From: Lactobacillus colini
GTDB lineage: Bacteria > Bacillota > Bacilli > Lactobacillales > Lactobacillaceae
Length of the DNA stretch: 64,000 nucleotides
Direction: 5' to 3'
Assembly (NCBI RefSeq): GCF_017874575.1
Contig: NZ_JAGGLU010000003.1
Coordinates: 124,001 to 188,000 of the forward strand
Position 1 is the stretch's first letter. Every line of letters starts with the position of its first letter. The notes under the pieces were generated by a model, which saw only the letters and a list, made by a program, of their open reading frames with translations, searched no databases and was not told the origin of the DNA. The translations under genes and the position numbers were made by a program. Below are positions 8,366 through 17,913 of the stretch, in pieces.

Positions 8366-9128
8366 GTCAGCTATGGAAGTGGTTCAAGCTGCTAGAAGTG
8401 AGCAACACATTACCGGTCATGAGATCAGAAGCAGATTATTTCCTGACTTTTTTGAGCTTCATGGTGATAGACTTAGCGGCGATGATCCTGCTATTGTTGG
8501 TGGTGTTGCTACCTTTCGTAGTCAGCCAATAACTGTAATTACAACAAGTAGAGGACATGACTTAGACGAAAGAATAAAGAAACACTTTGGTCAACCTGAA
8601 CCTAGCGGTTATCGTAAGGTCTTAAGGTTAATTAAGAATGCTGAAAAGTTTCGTCGACCGGTATTTTTATTTGTTGATACGGCTGGTGCCTATCCGGGTA
8701 AAAGCGCCGAGGAAAATGGTCAAGGACAAGCAATTGCGCAAAATTTATTACAAATAGGAGCAGCCAAAACGCCCATTATTACTATTATGTATGGTGAAGG
8801 TGGTTCTGGTGGAGCATTAGCATTAGCTTGTGGTGACGAAGTCTGGATGATGGAAAATAGTATCTATTCAGTATTATCGCCGGAAGGATTTGCTGCAATT
8901 ATGTGGAAGGATGCCTCTAAGGTAAGTGAAGCAGCTGAGGCTATGAAGCTTACACCACAGGATTTGCTGAAGTTTCAAGTTATTGAAGGAATTATTGAAG
9001 AACCAGAAGACCACCAATTAGTTTGTCAAAATATTGCTGATATACTAGCGACTGAATTAACTAAGCTAGAGAAGCTAAGCAATAACGAATTAATTGAGAG
9101 AAGATATAAAAGATTTAGAAAATTTTAG
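8358..9128 (+). CDS. accA: Acetyl-CoA carboxylase carboxyltransferase alpha subunit
   Basis: Partner of AccD, 256 residues from the ATG at 8358. Family motifs are the N-terminal FFELHGDR, GGVATF, FVDTAGAYPG and GEGGSGGALAL. It is shorter at the N terminus than the E. coli protein, as is usual in lactobacilli and streptococci. An in-frame GTG at 8343 is rejected because it falls in the GGTGG used as ribosome site. Confidence 0.94.
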   Translation: MVKSAMEVVQAARSEQHITGHEIRSRLFPDFFELHGDRLSGDDPAIVGGVATFRSQPITVITTSRGHDLDERIKKHFGQPEPSGYRKVLRLIKNAEKFRRPVFLFVDTAGAYPGKSAEENGQGQAIAQNLLQIGAAKTPIITIMYGEGGSGGALALACGDEVWMMENSIYSVLSPEGFAAIMWKDASKVSEAAEAMKLTPQDLLKFQVIEGIIEEPEDHQLVCQNIADILATELTKLEKLSNNELIERRYKRFRKF

Positions 9129-9136
9129 GTGAAAAA

Positions 9137-9895
9137 ATGTCAGGTATTTTAAATGGGAAAAAGATTTTAGTTATGGGAGTAGCTAATAATCGTTCTATTG
9201 CTTGGGGATGTGCGCAAGCAATGGCAGCCCAAGGTGCAGAAATTATTTACACTTATCAAAATGAACGCTTAAAGAAGTTTATTTCTAAGTTAGTAACTGA
9301 TGAAGATAGATTAATTGAGTGTGATGTATCAAGCGATACCAGTATTGACTCTGCCTTTAAGTTAATTGCAGAGCGCTTTGGTAAGATTGATGGTCTAATA
9401 CATGCAATTGCTTACGCAAAAAAAGAGGAACTAGGCGGCTCTATTCTTAATTCAACTAGAGAAGGGTATGGACAAGCCTTAGATGTTTCAGCATATTCAC
9501 TTTTAGCGGTAGCTAAGGCTGCAGTTAAGGTTTTGAATAATCCGGCTAGTATTGTAACTTTGACCTATATGGGTAGTAGTCGTGCCCTTCCTAACTACAA
9601 TACAATGGGAATTGCTAAGGCGGCTCTTGAATCAGGAATGCGGTATCTTGCTAGGGACCTAGGAACTGATGGGATTAGAGTAAATGCAATTAGTGCAGGT
9701 GCAATTAAGACCTTGGCTGTATCTGGAATTAAGGGACATTCTGAATTACTAAAGATCTCTCAAAGCGAAACTGTTGATGGCGTTAATGTTACTAAGGAAG
9801 AAGTTGGTAACACTTGTGCCTTCTTGATGAGTGACTTAGCTAGCGGTATCACTGGTGATGTGATTTATGTTGATAAAGGTGTTCACCTAAGATAA
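9137..9895 (+). CDS. fabI: Enoyl-ACP reductase (FabI type)
   Basis: NADH-dependent enoyl-ACP reductase of the SDR fold, the last step of each elongation cycle. It has 252 residues. The FabI signature Tyr-x6-Lys is present (Tyr154 and Lys161 in NYNTMGIAKAA) with a further Tyr144, and the cofactor region reads GVANNRSIAWG. The operon carries fabI where streptococci have fabK, and no fabK is seen in the window. The stop overlaps the birA start by one base. Confidence 0.94.
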   Translation: MSGILNGKKILVMGVANNRSIAWGCAQAMAAQGAEIIYTYQNERLKKFISKLVTDEDRLIECDVSSDTSIDSAFKLIAERFGKIDGLIHAIAYAKKEELGGSILNSTREGYGQALDVSAYSLLAVAKAAVKVLNNPASIVTLTYMGSSRALPNYNTMGIAKAALESGMRYLARDLGTDGIRVNAISAGAIKTLAVSGIKGHSELLKISQSETVDGVNVTKEEVGNTCAFLMSDLASGITGDVIYVDKGVHLR

Positions 9896-10590
9896 TGAGA
9901 ATCTTTAATTACGATCAGGTAACTTCTACTCAAGATTTAGCTAAAAAATATTTAGAACATGCTAATCAAGTCGCTGTATTTATCGCCAATGAACAGACAG
10001 CTGGCTATGGTAAGCGCGGGAGAGATTTCTACTCTCCTGCTGATAGTGGACTGTATTATAGTCTGGCGATTCCTAACTTTCAAGTAGATAACGATAAGAT
10101 AGGCTTATTGACTTTAAATCTAGCTACTAAGATTGTTAAGCAGTTGCAGGAATACTTTCCTAAGGTCAACTTTTCGCTAAAATGGGTTAATGATATTTAT
10201 GTTAATAATAAAAAGGTAGCCGGTATCTTAGCAGAGGGACATAATAATGGTTTAGTTATTGGTGTAGGTATTAATATTAATACTTCAAATTTTCCAGATG
10301 AATTAAGCACAATGGTTGGAAGTATCTCTGAAGAGAAGATTGATAAGCAAGCCTTAATTAAGCTGCTGATAACTACAACATATGCAGCTAGTCAGAACTA
10401 TACTCACTTGAATTTAACTGAGTATAAGAGCTTATCGAATGTTATTAACAAGCAAATTACCCTAAAAATTGGCAAGCAAAAGTTAGTCGGCAAGGCAGTT
10501 GATATTGATAAGTTAGGTCGCTTAGTAGTAGAAGTGAACGGCGAATTAAGAAAGTTCTCTAGTGGAGAAATCACTAAGCTAATTCTTTAA
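9895..10590 (+). CDS. birA: Biotin--[acetyl-CoA carboxylase] ligase, monofunctional
   Basis: Attaches biotin to AccB. It has 231 residues and starts directly with the catalytic domain: TSTQDLAKKYLE, the biotinyl-AMP loop GYGKRGRDFYSP (37-48) and KWVNDIYVNNKKVAGIL. The N-terminal helix-turn-helix of bifunctional BirA repressors is absent, so it should not regulate transcription itself. It is the last gene of the fab-acc operon, coupled to fabI by a 1-base overlap, so ligase and substrate are made together. Confidence 0.9.
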   Translation: MRIFNYDQVTSTQDLAKKYLEHANQVAVFIANEQTAGYGKRGRDFYSPADSGLYYSLAIPNFQVDNDKIGLLTLNLATKIVKQLQEYFPKVNFSLKWVNDIYVNNKKVAGILAEGHNNGLVIGVGININTSNFPDELSTMVGSISEEKIDKQALIKLLITTTYAASQNYTHLNLTEYKSLSNVINKQITLKIGKQKLVGKAVDIDKLGRLVVEVNGELRKFSSGEITKLIL

Positions 10591-10600
10591 AAACTAAAAA

Positions 10601-10643
10601 AACACAGAATAGATTTATTATCAAAGTCTATTCTGTGTTTTTT
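10601..10643 (+). terminator. Terminator of the fab-acc operon
   Basis: A perfect 13 bp stem (10601-10613 with 10627-10639) and a 13 nt loop are followed by a T run. It lies 10 bp after birA. Confidence 0.9.
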
Positions 10644-10702
10644 GCTTAAGCTGTTTGCTAGGATTGCATCAGATTTCTAATAAATAATTACAAAAACTAA
10701 AT

Positions 10703-10754
10703 AAAAAAATCTTGCTGATAGTCTATGAATTTTATAGGCCATCGACAAGATTTT
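10703..10754 (-). terminator. Terminator of pgl-uppP
   Basis: On the minus strand an imperfect long hairpin with outer stem AAAATCTTG/CAAGATTTT ends in a run of T. It sits just beyond the uppP stop and faces the fab terminator. Confidence 0.8.
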
Positions 10755-10761
10755 GGGGCTT

Positions 10762-11592
10762 TTACCTTGCAAAGATACTACCGATAATAATAACGATAAT
10801 TCCTAAAGCAATTCTGTACCAGCCAAATGGCTTGAAGTTGTGTGTCTTAACATAGTTAAGTAAGAACTTGATTGAGAGGTAGGCAACAATAAATGAAACT
10901 ACCATTCCAACTAATAAGACTGCCATCTGGTTACCAACGAATGCATTTCCTTCATGGAAGTACTTAAATATCTTAAGCAATGAAGCACCAAACATTGTTG
11001 GAATTCCCAAAAAGAATGAGAATTCAGTTGAAACATAACGTGAAGCGCCAATAAGCATTGCTCCCAAGATGGTAGCTCCAGATCTAGAAGTTCCCGGAAT
11101 TAAGGATAGAACTTGGAAGCAACCGATAATTAGTGCCATTTGGTAGCTAAGTCTACCAAGATCTGACGTAGTAGGTTTCTTTTTTTCATAGTAATTTTCT
11201 AAGACGATAAATAAGATACCATAGATAATCAAGGTAGCAGCAATAACTTGCCAAGTTGTCATATGGGCATCTAGCCAGTCATCTAGGGGTAGTCCAATAA
11301 TGATTGATGGAATAACTGCTATGATAACTTTAAACCATAAGGTCCAAGTATTTTTGCGTTCAATCGTCGTTTTAGAAGGTGAAAATGGGTTCAACTTCTT
11401 AAAATAAAGAACAATAACGCTAAGAATGGCCCCTAATTGGATAACCACCATAAACATATCAATAAAGGCCTTAGGCTGATTTAATTGAATGAAATAGTTA
11501 GCCAGATAAAGGTGACCAGTTGAGGAAATGGGAAGGAATTCTGTAATACCTTCGATAATTCCTAGAACAATTGCTTTAAGAAATTCGAGCAT
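10762..11592 (-). CDS. uppP: Undecaprenyl-diphosphatase
   Basis: Membrane phosphatase (BacA family) that recycles undecaprenyl diphosphate to the lipid carrier used for peptidoglycan and teichoic-acid synthesis. It has 276 residues with about eight hydrophobic segments. The two family motifs are present: [15 protein letters not shown] near residue 14 and [10 protein letters not shown] in the middle. AGAAAGGAAAA precedes the ATG. It starts only 16 bp after the pgl stop, so the two are probably co-transcribed. Confidence 0.93.
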   Translation of the reverse strand: MLEFLKAIVLGIIEGITEFLPISSTGHLYLANYFIQLNQPKAFIDMFMVVIQLGAILSVIVLYFKKLNPFSPSKTTIERKNTWTLWFKVIIAVIPSIIIGLPLDDWLDAHMTTWQVIAATLIIYGILFIVLENYYEKKKPTTSDLGRLSYQMALIIGCFQVLSLIPGTSRSGATILGAMLIGASRYVSTEFSFFLGIPTMFGASLLKIFKYFHEGNAFVGNQMAVLLVGMVVSFIVAYLSIKFLLNYVKTHNFKPFGWYRIALGIIVIIIGSIFAR

Positions 11593-11608
11593 TGATTTTC
11601 CTTTCTAA

Positions 11609-12625
11609 TTAGTCCTTAGTAAATAAAACTCGAGTTGCTTCAGGTGCTGAGATATTCTTTTGAATAGGAGTAAGAGTTCCGTTTTCTGAGTTTCGACGAT
11701 ACAGAGTTGCATTATTAGTATTTTGATTAGCGGCTACTAGGTATTGTTGAGATTCATCCCAGTTAAAGTCACGAGGGAAGGAACCAAAGACTGAAATACG
11801 TTGAACTTTTTCTAATTTTTGATTATCTAAGACCTTAAAAGCAACAAGAGAATCGTCACCGCGGTTAGAAATGTACAAGAATTTACCATCGTTTGAAAGA
11901 CGAATTGCTGCTGCACCATTATGTCCTTCAAAGTCATCAGCAATTGTCTTATAAGTTCCTAAATCTTCAAATTTCCAACTATCTTCGTCAAGACGGGCTA
12001 CATTAACTTGACTAGATAACTCACCAACAATGTACATTGTCGTACCATCAGGTGCGAAAGTAATGTGACGGGTTCCGAAGCCTTTTTCCATTTGATAGCT
12101 GGCTAAGTGGACAAGCTTATTATCTACTAGTTTATAAAAGTCAACGCTATCTGTTCCTAAGTCACAAGAGACCAAGTTACCTGCTGGGGTTTCGTCGAAG
12201 AAGTGTGGGTGAGCAGCATCTTGTTCAGGACGTGGACCACTTCCTTCATGCTTAGTTGAAGCAACTAAGCTAATCTTGCCATCATTATCAAATGAGAATA
12301 CATTGAGTGTAGCAAGGTGGTAGTTAGCTGTATAGAGTAACTTCTTATCATTATTGATACCAATGTAGCAAGGTGCTGCACCGGGATGCATGTAACTATC
12401 AAGTTGCTTGAAGTCTTTAGAATAGCTAGCGATACCAGCCTTATCGTCGCCTTCTTGGGCGATAGTAAAGATTAAATCGTCATTAATTTGGAAGTAAGTA
12501 GGCTTGCCAGTTTGAATGACATTTTCAACATTTTCGATTTTAATATCTGAGTCAGTAGTCTTAACTTGACCTTGGTAAATACCTTTTGAATCGTGGCTTG
12601 TATATCCACCGAACCAAACTTTCAT
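11609..12625 (-). CDS. pgl: 6-phosphogluconolactonase, lactonase (beta-propeller) family
   Basis: A 338-residue seven-bladed propeller lactonase, likely hydrolysing 6-phosphogluconolactone in the oxidative pentose-phosphate branch. Family features include FGGYTSHDSKGIY at the start, GIASYSKD, HPHFFDETPAG and the C-terminal FPRDFNWDESQQYLVAANQ. The ATG at 12625 follows AAGGAGG. The open frame continues upstream to 12892, but that extension is low-complexity and runs across the opposite-strand gene at 12756, so it is excluded. Substrate is inferred from the family. Confidence 0.87.
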   Translation of the reverse strand: MKVWFGGYTSHDSKGIYQGQVKTTDSDIKIENVENVIQTGKPTYFQINDDLIFTIAQEGDDKAGIASYSKDFKQLDSYMHPGAAPCYIGINNDKKLLYTANYHLATLNVFSFDNDGKISLVASTKHEGSGPRPEQDAAHPHFFDETPAGNLVSCDLGTDSVDFYKLVDNKLVHLASYQMEKGFGTRHITFAPDGTTMYIVGELSSQVNVARLDEDSWKFEDLGTYKTIADDFEGHNGAAAIRLSNDGKFLYISNRGDDSLVAFKVLDNQKLEKVQRISVFGSFPRDFNWDESQQYLVAANQNTNNATLYRRNSENGTLTPIQKNISAPEATRVLFTKD

Positions 12626-12657
12626 AAAAAATTCCTCCTTGTTTGTGTTCGTTTTTG

Positions 12658-12666
12658 AGTATATCA
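12658..12666 (-). promoter_or_regulatory. Extended -10 of the pgl promoter
   Basis: The minus strand reads TGATATACT, an extended -10 (TGn-TATACT). It is placed 33 bp upstream of the pgl start codon. No good -35 box is seen. Confidence 0.4.
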
Positions 12667-12701
12667 TGAAAAGCTTTACTTTGGTGTAGCTATTATTTTT
12701 T

Positions 12702-12730
12702 TTGAAACAAAAGTTGTGATAAAGTTTTAT
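12702..12730 (+). promoter_or_regulatory. Possible promoter of the GutA-like gene
   Basis: TTGAAA (12702-12707) and TTTTAT (12725-12730) with 17 bp between them. The -10 box is poor, so this is tentative. Confidence 0.35.
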
Positions 12731-12755
12731 TAATAAGACAAGGAGTAGATAAATT

Positions 12756-13136
12756 ATGAAATGGAATTCGACAATTGAAGCGGTAGGCCCTGAAGCTATC
12801 GACCCTAAAGAAAATATTATTATTTTATTTAATGAAACAGCTACTGAAGATTTGAAAAAAGTATCAGTAATCCAGAAGTTCGATAAAGACACTACAGTAA
12901 GCAGCTTCGTTTTAAAAAAAGACGATACTGTTACAATTGATGGTCAAACCTTCTTGACCCTATATGTGGGACCAATGGTAGATATGAATATGAAAGCAAT
13001 TGGTCATGCAACATTAGTTTTTACTGATGAAGTCCCTAAGCATCCCCTAAAGAACGCTATCTATCTTGAAAAAGATGAAAATGATCCACTCCCAATGGTA
13101 AAAGTGGGAGACTGGATCTCTTACGAACATAGATAA
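12756..13136 (+). CDS. PTS glucitol/sorbitol IIA-like protein, catalytic His missing
   Basis: A 126-residue protein that matches the GutA (sorbitol IIA) family across its length: an N-terminal STIEAVGPEAID strand, TATEDLKKVSVI, the central GQTFLTLYVG, the conserved AIGHATLVF segment and the closing VKVGDWIS. Aligned from memory with E. coli GutA, the segment holding the phosphorylated His43 (FIHCH) corresponds to VIQKF, so Gln40 replaces that histidine. There is no sorbitol IIB/IIC or dehydrogenase gene nearby. It may be a regulatory or binding relative rather than a phosphotransfer protein. It has a good AAGGAG ribosome site and lies divergent to pgl. Confidence 0.7.
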   Translation: MKWNSTIEAVGPEAIDPKENIIILFNETATEDLKKVSVIQKFDKDTTVSSFVLKKDDTVTIDGQTFLTLYVGPMVDMNMKAIGHATLVFTDEVPKHPLKNAIYLEKDENDPLPMVKVGDWISYEHR

Positions 13137-13164
13137 ATTAAAAAATAAGTTTAAGGATGTAATT

Positions 13165-14361
13165 ATGAAAAACCAGGAAAAGCATCATAGTAATGTTTTT
13201 ATGCGTTGGTTTTTGGATAATAAATTTAGCATCTTTTTGTTAAATTTATTGCTTTTTTTCTTGATAATCTTCGTCTTTAATAAAATTTCATTTGTATTGA
13301 ACCCGTTTTGGGCTTTCTTTAATGCTATTTTACCACCAGTGTTACTAGCCACGATTCAATATTATTTAATGAATCCGGTCGTTGATTTTTTAGAAGATAA
13401 GGCTCATGTTCCACGCATTATAAGCATTGCTATCCTATATGTTATTGTAGTTATTTTGTTAGTGTGGATAATTATCTCAATTGTCCCTGTATTGCAACAA
13501 CAGACTAATTCCTTGATTAAGAATTGGCCCAATATCTGGAATGATGCTCAAAAGGCAGTCGAATCTGCTCTGCATGATCCAAGATTAAATCAAGTAAGAG
13601 GTAATATTAATCAAACTCTATCTAGTGCTCAAGATAAGTTAATTAAGGCTGGTCAGCAGAGCATAACAATTGCCATTGATAATATTTTTTCGGCAGTAAA
13701 TGTTTTAACCATGATCTTTATGACTATTTTAACAGCACCGTTTGTATTATTCTTCATGTTAAAAGATGGTCATAATTTAAAGCCTTATATTGCGCGGATT
13801 GCTCCTAAGAAGATGCAAGCTAGCTTCAGTGAGTTATTACATGATATTAATGAGGCTATTTCATCCTATGTCAGAGGGCAGATTACAGTTGCCTTTTGGG
13901 TAGGTGTTATGTTTGCAATTGGCTACTCAATTATTGGTCTGCCGTATGGTGTAGTATTAGCGATTTCAGCTGGAGTTTTGAATATGGTACCATACTTTGG
14001 TACTTTTATTGCGATTATACCGGCCTTAATTCTAGCAGTGATGAATTCGCCAATGATGCTAATTAAAGTGATTATTGTCTTTGCAATTGAGCAGACTATC
14101 GAGGGTCGAGTTATTTCACCTTTAGTAATTGGTAGTAAGATGGATATGAATCCTGTTACCACAATTCTCTTATTGATTGGAGCTAGTTCAGTTGCTGGCT
14201 TAGGTGGGGTAGTTTTTGCCATTCCGGTTTATGCGGTTGTCAAAATCATTGTGACGCGCGTCTTTAACTACTATAAACAAGTTTCAAGTTTATATGATGA
14301 AGTAAGACCCGAATCGGATAAAAAAGTAATAAAGAATGATGATAAGCTAACTAGTAAATAG
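13165..14361 (+). CDS. AI-2E family (PerM/YdbI-type) membrane transporter
   Basis: A 398-residue membrane protein of the AI-2E family (Pfam AI-2E_transport). It has an N-terminal pair of hydrophobic segments, a soluble middle region (about residues 110-175) and a cluster of C-terminal membrane helices with SSYVRGQITVAF and GLPYGVVLAISAGVLNMVPYFG-like family segments. Members have been linked to AI-2 release or to Na+/H+ exchange, so the substrate here is unknown. It starts 28 bp after the GutA-like gene and is followed by its own terminator. Confidence 0.85.
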   Translation: MKNQEKHHSNVFMRWFLDNKFSIFLLNLLLFFLIIFVFNKISFVLNPFWAFFNAILPPVLLATIQYYLMNPVVDFLEDKAHVPRIISIAILYVIVVILLVWIIISIVPVLQQQTNSLIKNWPNIWNDAQKAVESALHDPRLNQVRGNINQTLSSAQDKLIKAGQQSITIAIDNIFSAVNVLTMIFMTILTAPFVLFFMLKDGHNLKPYIARIAPKKMQASFSELLHDINEAISSYVRGQITVAFWVGVMFAIGYSIIGLPYGVVLAISAGVLNMVPYFGTFIAIIPALILAVMNSPMMLIKVIIVFAIEQTIEGRVISPLVIGSKMDMNPVTTILLLIGASSVAGLGGVVFAIPVYAVVKIIVTRVFNYYKQVSSLYDEVRPESDKKVIKNDDKLTSK

Positions 14362-14381
14362 TAAAATAAAATTGTAGTTTT

Positions 14382-14417
14382 AACGTGGTACTTAGAATTA
14401 TAGGTACTACGTTTTTT
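14382..14417 (+). terminator. Terminator after the AI-2E-family gene
   Basis: A 10 bp stem AACGTGGTAC/GTACTACGTT (one G-T pair) is followed by a T run. It lies just ahead of the trmL ribosome site. Confidence 0.8.
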
Positions 14418-14433
14418 AAAGGAGTAGATAATA

Positions 14434-14994
14434 ATGACCAATCATGTTGTATTATATGAACCATTGATGCCAGCTAATACAGGTAATATTGCCCGAACTT
14501 GTGCTGGTACTAATACTGTCTTAGATTTGATTGAGCCTTTAGGATTTCAACTTGATAACAAAAAAATGAAGCGAGCAGGACTAGATTATTGGGATAAGGT
14601 TGATATTCGACGTCATGATGATTTGAATGCATTTTTAAAAACTTTAGGTCAAAATGATGAAATGTATTTAATTTCTAAGTTCTCATCAAAAAACTACGCT
14701 GAAGTTGACTATACTGATCCAAATAAAGACTATTACTTTGTCTTTGGTAAAGAGACCACCGGTTTACCGGAAACATTTATGCGTGAATATTATGATCGCA
14801 ATCTAAGAATTCCAATGTCTGATAATATTCGGTGTTATAATTTATCTAACTCGGTGGCTATGGTTTTATTAGAAGCGTTGCGCCAGCAGGGTTTCCCTAA
14901 CATGGAGACAAGCCATCACTATGAAAATGATAAGCTAAAGGATAGTTATAACCGTCCTGAAAGATATGAAAGAAATTTAGGAGACAATGAATAA
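14434..14994 (+). CDS. trmL: tRNA (cytidine/uridine-34 2'-O)-methyltransferase TrmL
   Basis: SPOUT-fold methyltransferase acting on the wobble base of leucine tRNAs. It has 186 residues. SpoU motifs are visible: NTGNIARTC near the N terminus, FGKETTGLPE in the middle and IRCYNLSNSVAMVLLEALRQ at the knot. A charged tail of about 25 residues extends past the usual end of the family. The start follows AAAGGAG. The stop overlaps the next gene by one base. Confidence 0.9.
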   Translation: MTNHVVLYEPLMPANTGNIARTCAGTNTVLDLIEPLGFQLDNKKMKRAGLDYWDKVDIRRHDDLNAFLKTLGQNDEMYLISKFSSKNYAEVDYTDPNKDYYFVFGKETTGLPETFMREYYDRNLRIPMSDNIRCYNLSNSVAMVLLEALRQQGFPNMETSHHYENDKLKDSYNRPERYERNLGDNE

Positions 14995-15455
14995 TGGATT
15001 TTAAGAATATGACACCAGTATTAGTGCGTAACTTTCATTATGATTTTAATGAAGAACCAGTAGTAAAGAATGAGGTTAATGTATCTTTACGCCAGGTATA
15101 CCAAACACAAGATGATGGTAGCCAAGACGAGGGTAAGGATGGCAGATACTTTGAAATTGCAGTTCCTTTTGAAGTCGCGCCAGAACCTGGTCAGTTTACT
15201 GTTAGTGGATTGATCACAAGGATAGTACAATTTAAGGACTACTTTGGTGATGGTACTGATCTAAGTCCGCAGGACTATCAATTGGTATCTCGTCCATTGG
15301 TGGAAGAAATTGAAACGCTAACTTATGAGATTACGCAAGTTGTATTAGACCAACCTGTAAATTTAAGCTTTGAAGCTAACTTCAATGATAGTAATAAGTC
15401 AATTAAGTCAATTGATGTTGAAGATGACGATGATTTAAATACTGATAAGAATTAG
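14994..15455 (+). CDS. DUF1149 family protein (SecB-like fold)
   Basis: A 153-residue soluble, acidic protein that I recognise as the DUF1149 family of lactobacilli and streptococci, whose fold is related to the export chaperone SecB. Conserved-looking segments are [18 protein letters not shown] and the long strand-forming region ending in [13 protein letters not shown]. The C terminus is an acidic tail rich in Asp. The function is unknown. It is translationally coupled to trmL and followed 11 bp later by ftsK. Confidence 0.7.
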   Translation: MDFKNMTPVLVRNFHYDFNEEPVVKNEVNVSLRQVYQTQDDGSQDEGKDGRYFEIAVPFEVAPEPGQFTVSGLITRIVQFKDYFGDGTDLSPQDYQLVSRPLVEEIETLTYEITQVVLDQPVNLSFEANFNDSNKSIKSIDVEDDDDLNTDKN

Positions 15456-15466
15456 GAAGGTATCTA

Positions 15467-17911
15467 ATGGCGCAAAAAAAGAAGCGCACGAAAAAGAAAA
15501 CTACTAAACATCCTAAGGTTAAGAAGAATCAAGATCATACTTATGCTTTTATTGGAATAGTTTTACTTTTAATTGCAATTTTAAGTTGTGTTCATTTTGG
15601 TCTTTTTAGTCGTCAATTAACCAATTGTTTAAGATTCTTTATAGGAGATAGTCACTATTTAGCTAGTCTTATTTTAGGGATCTTTGGCCTGGTGATGACA
15701 ATTTATAATCAGCCGCCTAAGTGGGGTAATCGCAAGACTTATGGTTTAATACTGTTTTATTTGGGATTAGCATTTTTTCAAAGTAGTATTTATTTTGAAA
15801 ATTTAATGATTAACCATGGTTTTGTAAATAGCTTCTTAAGTTCAATTGCTAATGAATTTTCTCGTGGTCAAAATACAATCAGTGTTGGTGGTGGCTTGCT
15901 AGGTGCATTTATTTATCAAGGAATGTTTCCATTATTTGGGGCTATTGGCAGTAAGGTGATTGCTTTTTTGGCAATGTTAATTGGAATTTTGATGATTTTT
16001 AATGTTAAGTTTTTAAATTTGCTACATGATTTTCAAAATTCATCACAATTATTCATTGAAAAAAATAAAGGTGCTGGTGATAAGTTAAAAACTAGGTATG
16101 CGGACTTTATTGATAGACAAAAGGAAAAGCGAGCACAACCAGATAATCGCGAGAAGTTAAAGGATCCAATTAATGATCGTGATAGTACTTTTCCTGATTT
16201 AAGTGATTTTTCTGCTAATGATACCAATCCTGATGAAGAGCAAGATCTAGATCAGAAGGTATCAACACCTGAAATTGAGGTAGCACAGGACAATCAAGTG
16301 CCAGATCCTGATCCGCTTGAACAAGCACCAACGATTACTCACTTAGATGACATGACAGATGACCTGCCACCTTCTCACGGGCACATTGAAGATGATAAAA
16401 AACTTGACCTGGAAACCAAGAATCAACTTAAGTCTGAAGGCAATGAAGCAGGTAAATCTAATCCTGAGAAAAAGTATATTATGCCGCCAGTAAGCTTATT
16501 GGCGCCAATTAAGAAGATTGACCAGAGCCAAGATAAGCAATTAATCCAGCAGAATACTCAGACCTTAGAATCAACCTTTAAGAACTTTGGCGTTAAGGTA
16601 ATAGTCAAAAAAGCTGTCTTAGGTCCAACTGTTACTCGTTATGAAGTTCAACCGGCAGTGGGAGTTAAGGTAAGTAGGATAGTAAATTTAGCAGATGACC
16701 TAGCATTGGCCTTGGCAGCTAAAGATATTAGAATTGAAGCTCCAATTCCAGGCAAGCCCCTAGTAGGTATTGAAGTCCCTAATAAAACTACATCAGCAGT
16801 TGCTTTCAAAGATGTTGTCTTACACCAAGATGATAAGGCAAAGGAGGCAGCCTTATCAGTGCCTCTAGGCAAGGATGTTGAAGGAAGAACAATTTCAGCT
16901 GATCTGCGTAAAATGCCCCATTTATTAATTGCAGGTTCAACTGGTTCAGGTAAGTCAGTTGCAATTAATACGATTATTACTAGCATTTTGATGAAGTCAC
17001 ATCCAGAAGATGTCAAGTTGGTCTTAATTGATCCTAAGATGGTAGAGTTGTCAGTCTACAACGGAATACCCCACCTGTTAATTCCAGTTGTGACAGATGC
17101 TAAGCTAGCTGCTAATGCTTTGAGAAAAACAGTTAAGGAAATGGAGCGACGTTATAAACTATTTGCAGTTGGCGGTGTCCGTAATATTACTGAATATAAT
17201 CAAAAAGTAATTGAAAATAATGCTGATAAAGAAAAGCCCGTCATGGATAAGTTACCTTACATTGTTGTGATTGTTGACGAATTAAGTGACTTAATGATGG
17301 TCGCAGGTCACGAAGTTGAAGATGCAATTGTCCGCCTAGCTCAGATGGCGCGAGCTGCTGGGATTCACATGATTTTAGCAACTCAGCGTCCTAGTGTCGA
17401 TGTTATTACTGGATTGATTAAGGCTAATGTTCCTTCTAGGATTTCTTTTGCAGTGTCTAGTGGTGTTGATTCAAGAACTATCTTAGATCAAGTGGGAGCT
17501 GAGAAGTTATTAGGTCGAGGAGATATGCTATTTTTGCCGATTGGTGCTCCTAAGCCTGAGAGAATTCAAGGCGCTTATATTTCAGTTGATGAAGTAGAAA
17601 AGGTCGTTGCTTGGGTTAAGAACCAACAAGAAGCACAGTATAATGAAGATATGATCCCATCTCAAAAAGATAGCGAGAATTCAGCGGGTGATGATGAACC
17701 GGAGGATGAATTTTATGATCAAGCTGTTGACCTAGTCCGTCGGCAGCAATCGGCAAGTGTATCAATGTTGCAAAGGCGTTTTAGAATTGGATATAATCGT
17801 GCTGCTAGAATTGTAGATGAAATGGAATCTAAGGGGATAGTGGGACCATCAGAAGGTTCTAAGCCACGGCAAGTATTAGTCCCACCTCCCAAAAAACATG
17901 AGGATGATTAA
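15467..17911 (+). CDS. ftsK: DNA translocase FtsK/SpoIIIE
   Basis: Septal DNA pump that clears chromosome ends from the closing septum. It has 814 residues: a Lys-rich N terminus, four or so membrane segments within residues 25-185, an acidic Asp/Glu/Pro-rich linker (about 215-345), the alpha/beta RecA-like motor with Walker A GSTGSGKS near residue 490 and Walker [12 protein letters not shown], then the C-terminal winged-helix gamma domain ([18 protein letters not shown]) that reads the polar DNA sequences. The ATG follows AGGAAGG. Confidence 0.94.
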   Translation: MAQKKKRTKKKTTKHPKVKKNQDHTYAFIGIVLLLIAILSCVHFGLFSRQLTNCLRFFIGDSHYLASLILGIFGLVMTIYNQPPKWGNRKTYGLILFYLGLAFFQSSIYFENLMINHGFVNSFLSSIANEFSRGQNTISVGGGLLGAFIYQGMFPLFGAIGSKVIAFLAMLIGILMIFNVKFLNLLHDFQNSSQLFIEKNKGAGDKLKTRYADFIDRQKEKRAQPDNREKLKDPINDRDSTFPDLSDFSANDTNPDEEQDLDQKVSTPEIEVAQDNQVPDPDPLEQAPTITHLDDMTDDLPPSHGHIEDDKKLDLETKNQLKSEGNEAGKSNPEKKYIMPPVSLLAPIKKIDQSQDKQLIQQNTQTLESTFKNFGVKVIVKKAVLGPTVTRYEVQPAVGVKVSRIVNLADDLALALAAKDIRIEAPIPGKPLVGIEVPNKTTSAVAFKDVVLHQDDKAKEAALSVPLGKDVEGRTISADLRKMPHLLIAGSTGSGKSVAINTIITSILMKSHPEDVKLVLIDPKMVELSVYNGIPHLLIPVVTDAKLAANALRKTVKEMERRYKLFAVGGVRNITEYNQKVIENNADKEKPVMDKLPYIVVIVDELSDLMMVAGHEVEDAIVRLAQMARAAGIHMILATQRPSVDVITGLIKANVPSRISFAVSSGVDSRTILDQVGAEKLLGRGDMLFLPIGAPKPERIQGAYISVDEVEKVVAWVKNQQEAQYNEDMIPSQKDSENSAGDDEPEDEFYDQAVDLVRRQQSASVSMLQRRFRIGYNRAARIVDEMESKGIVGPSEGSKPRQVLVPPPKKHEDD

Positions 17912-17913
17912 TA

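Noticed and set aside
12626-12892. N-terminal extension of pgl by 89 codons
   Set aside because: The extension overlaps the opposite-strand GutA-like gene and its promoter, is unlike the lactonase family, and the internal ATG has a perfect ribosome site.
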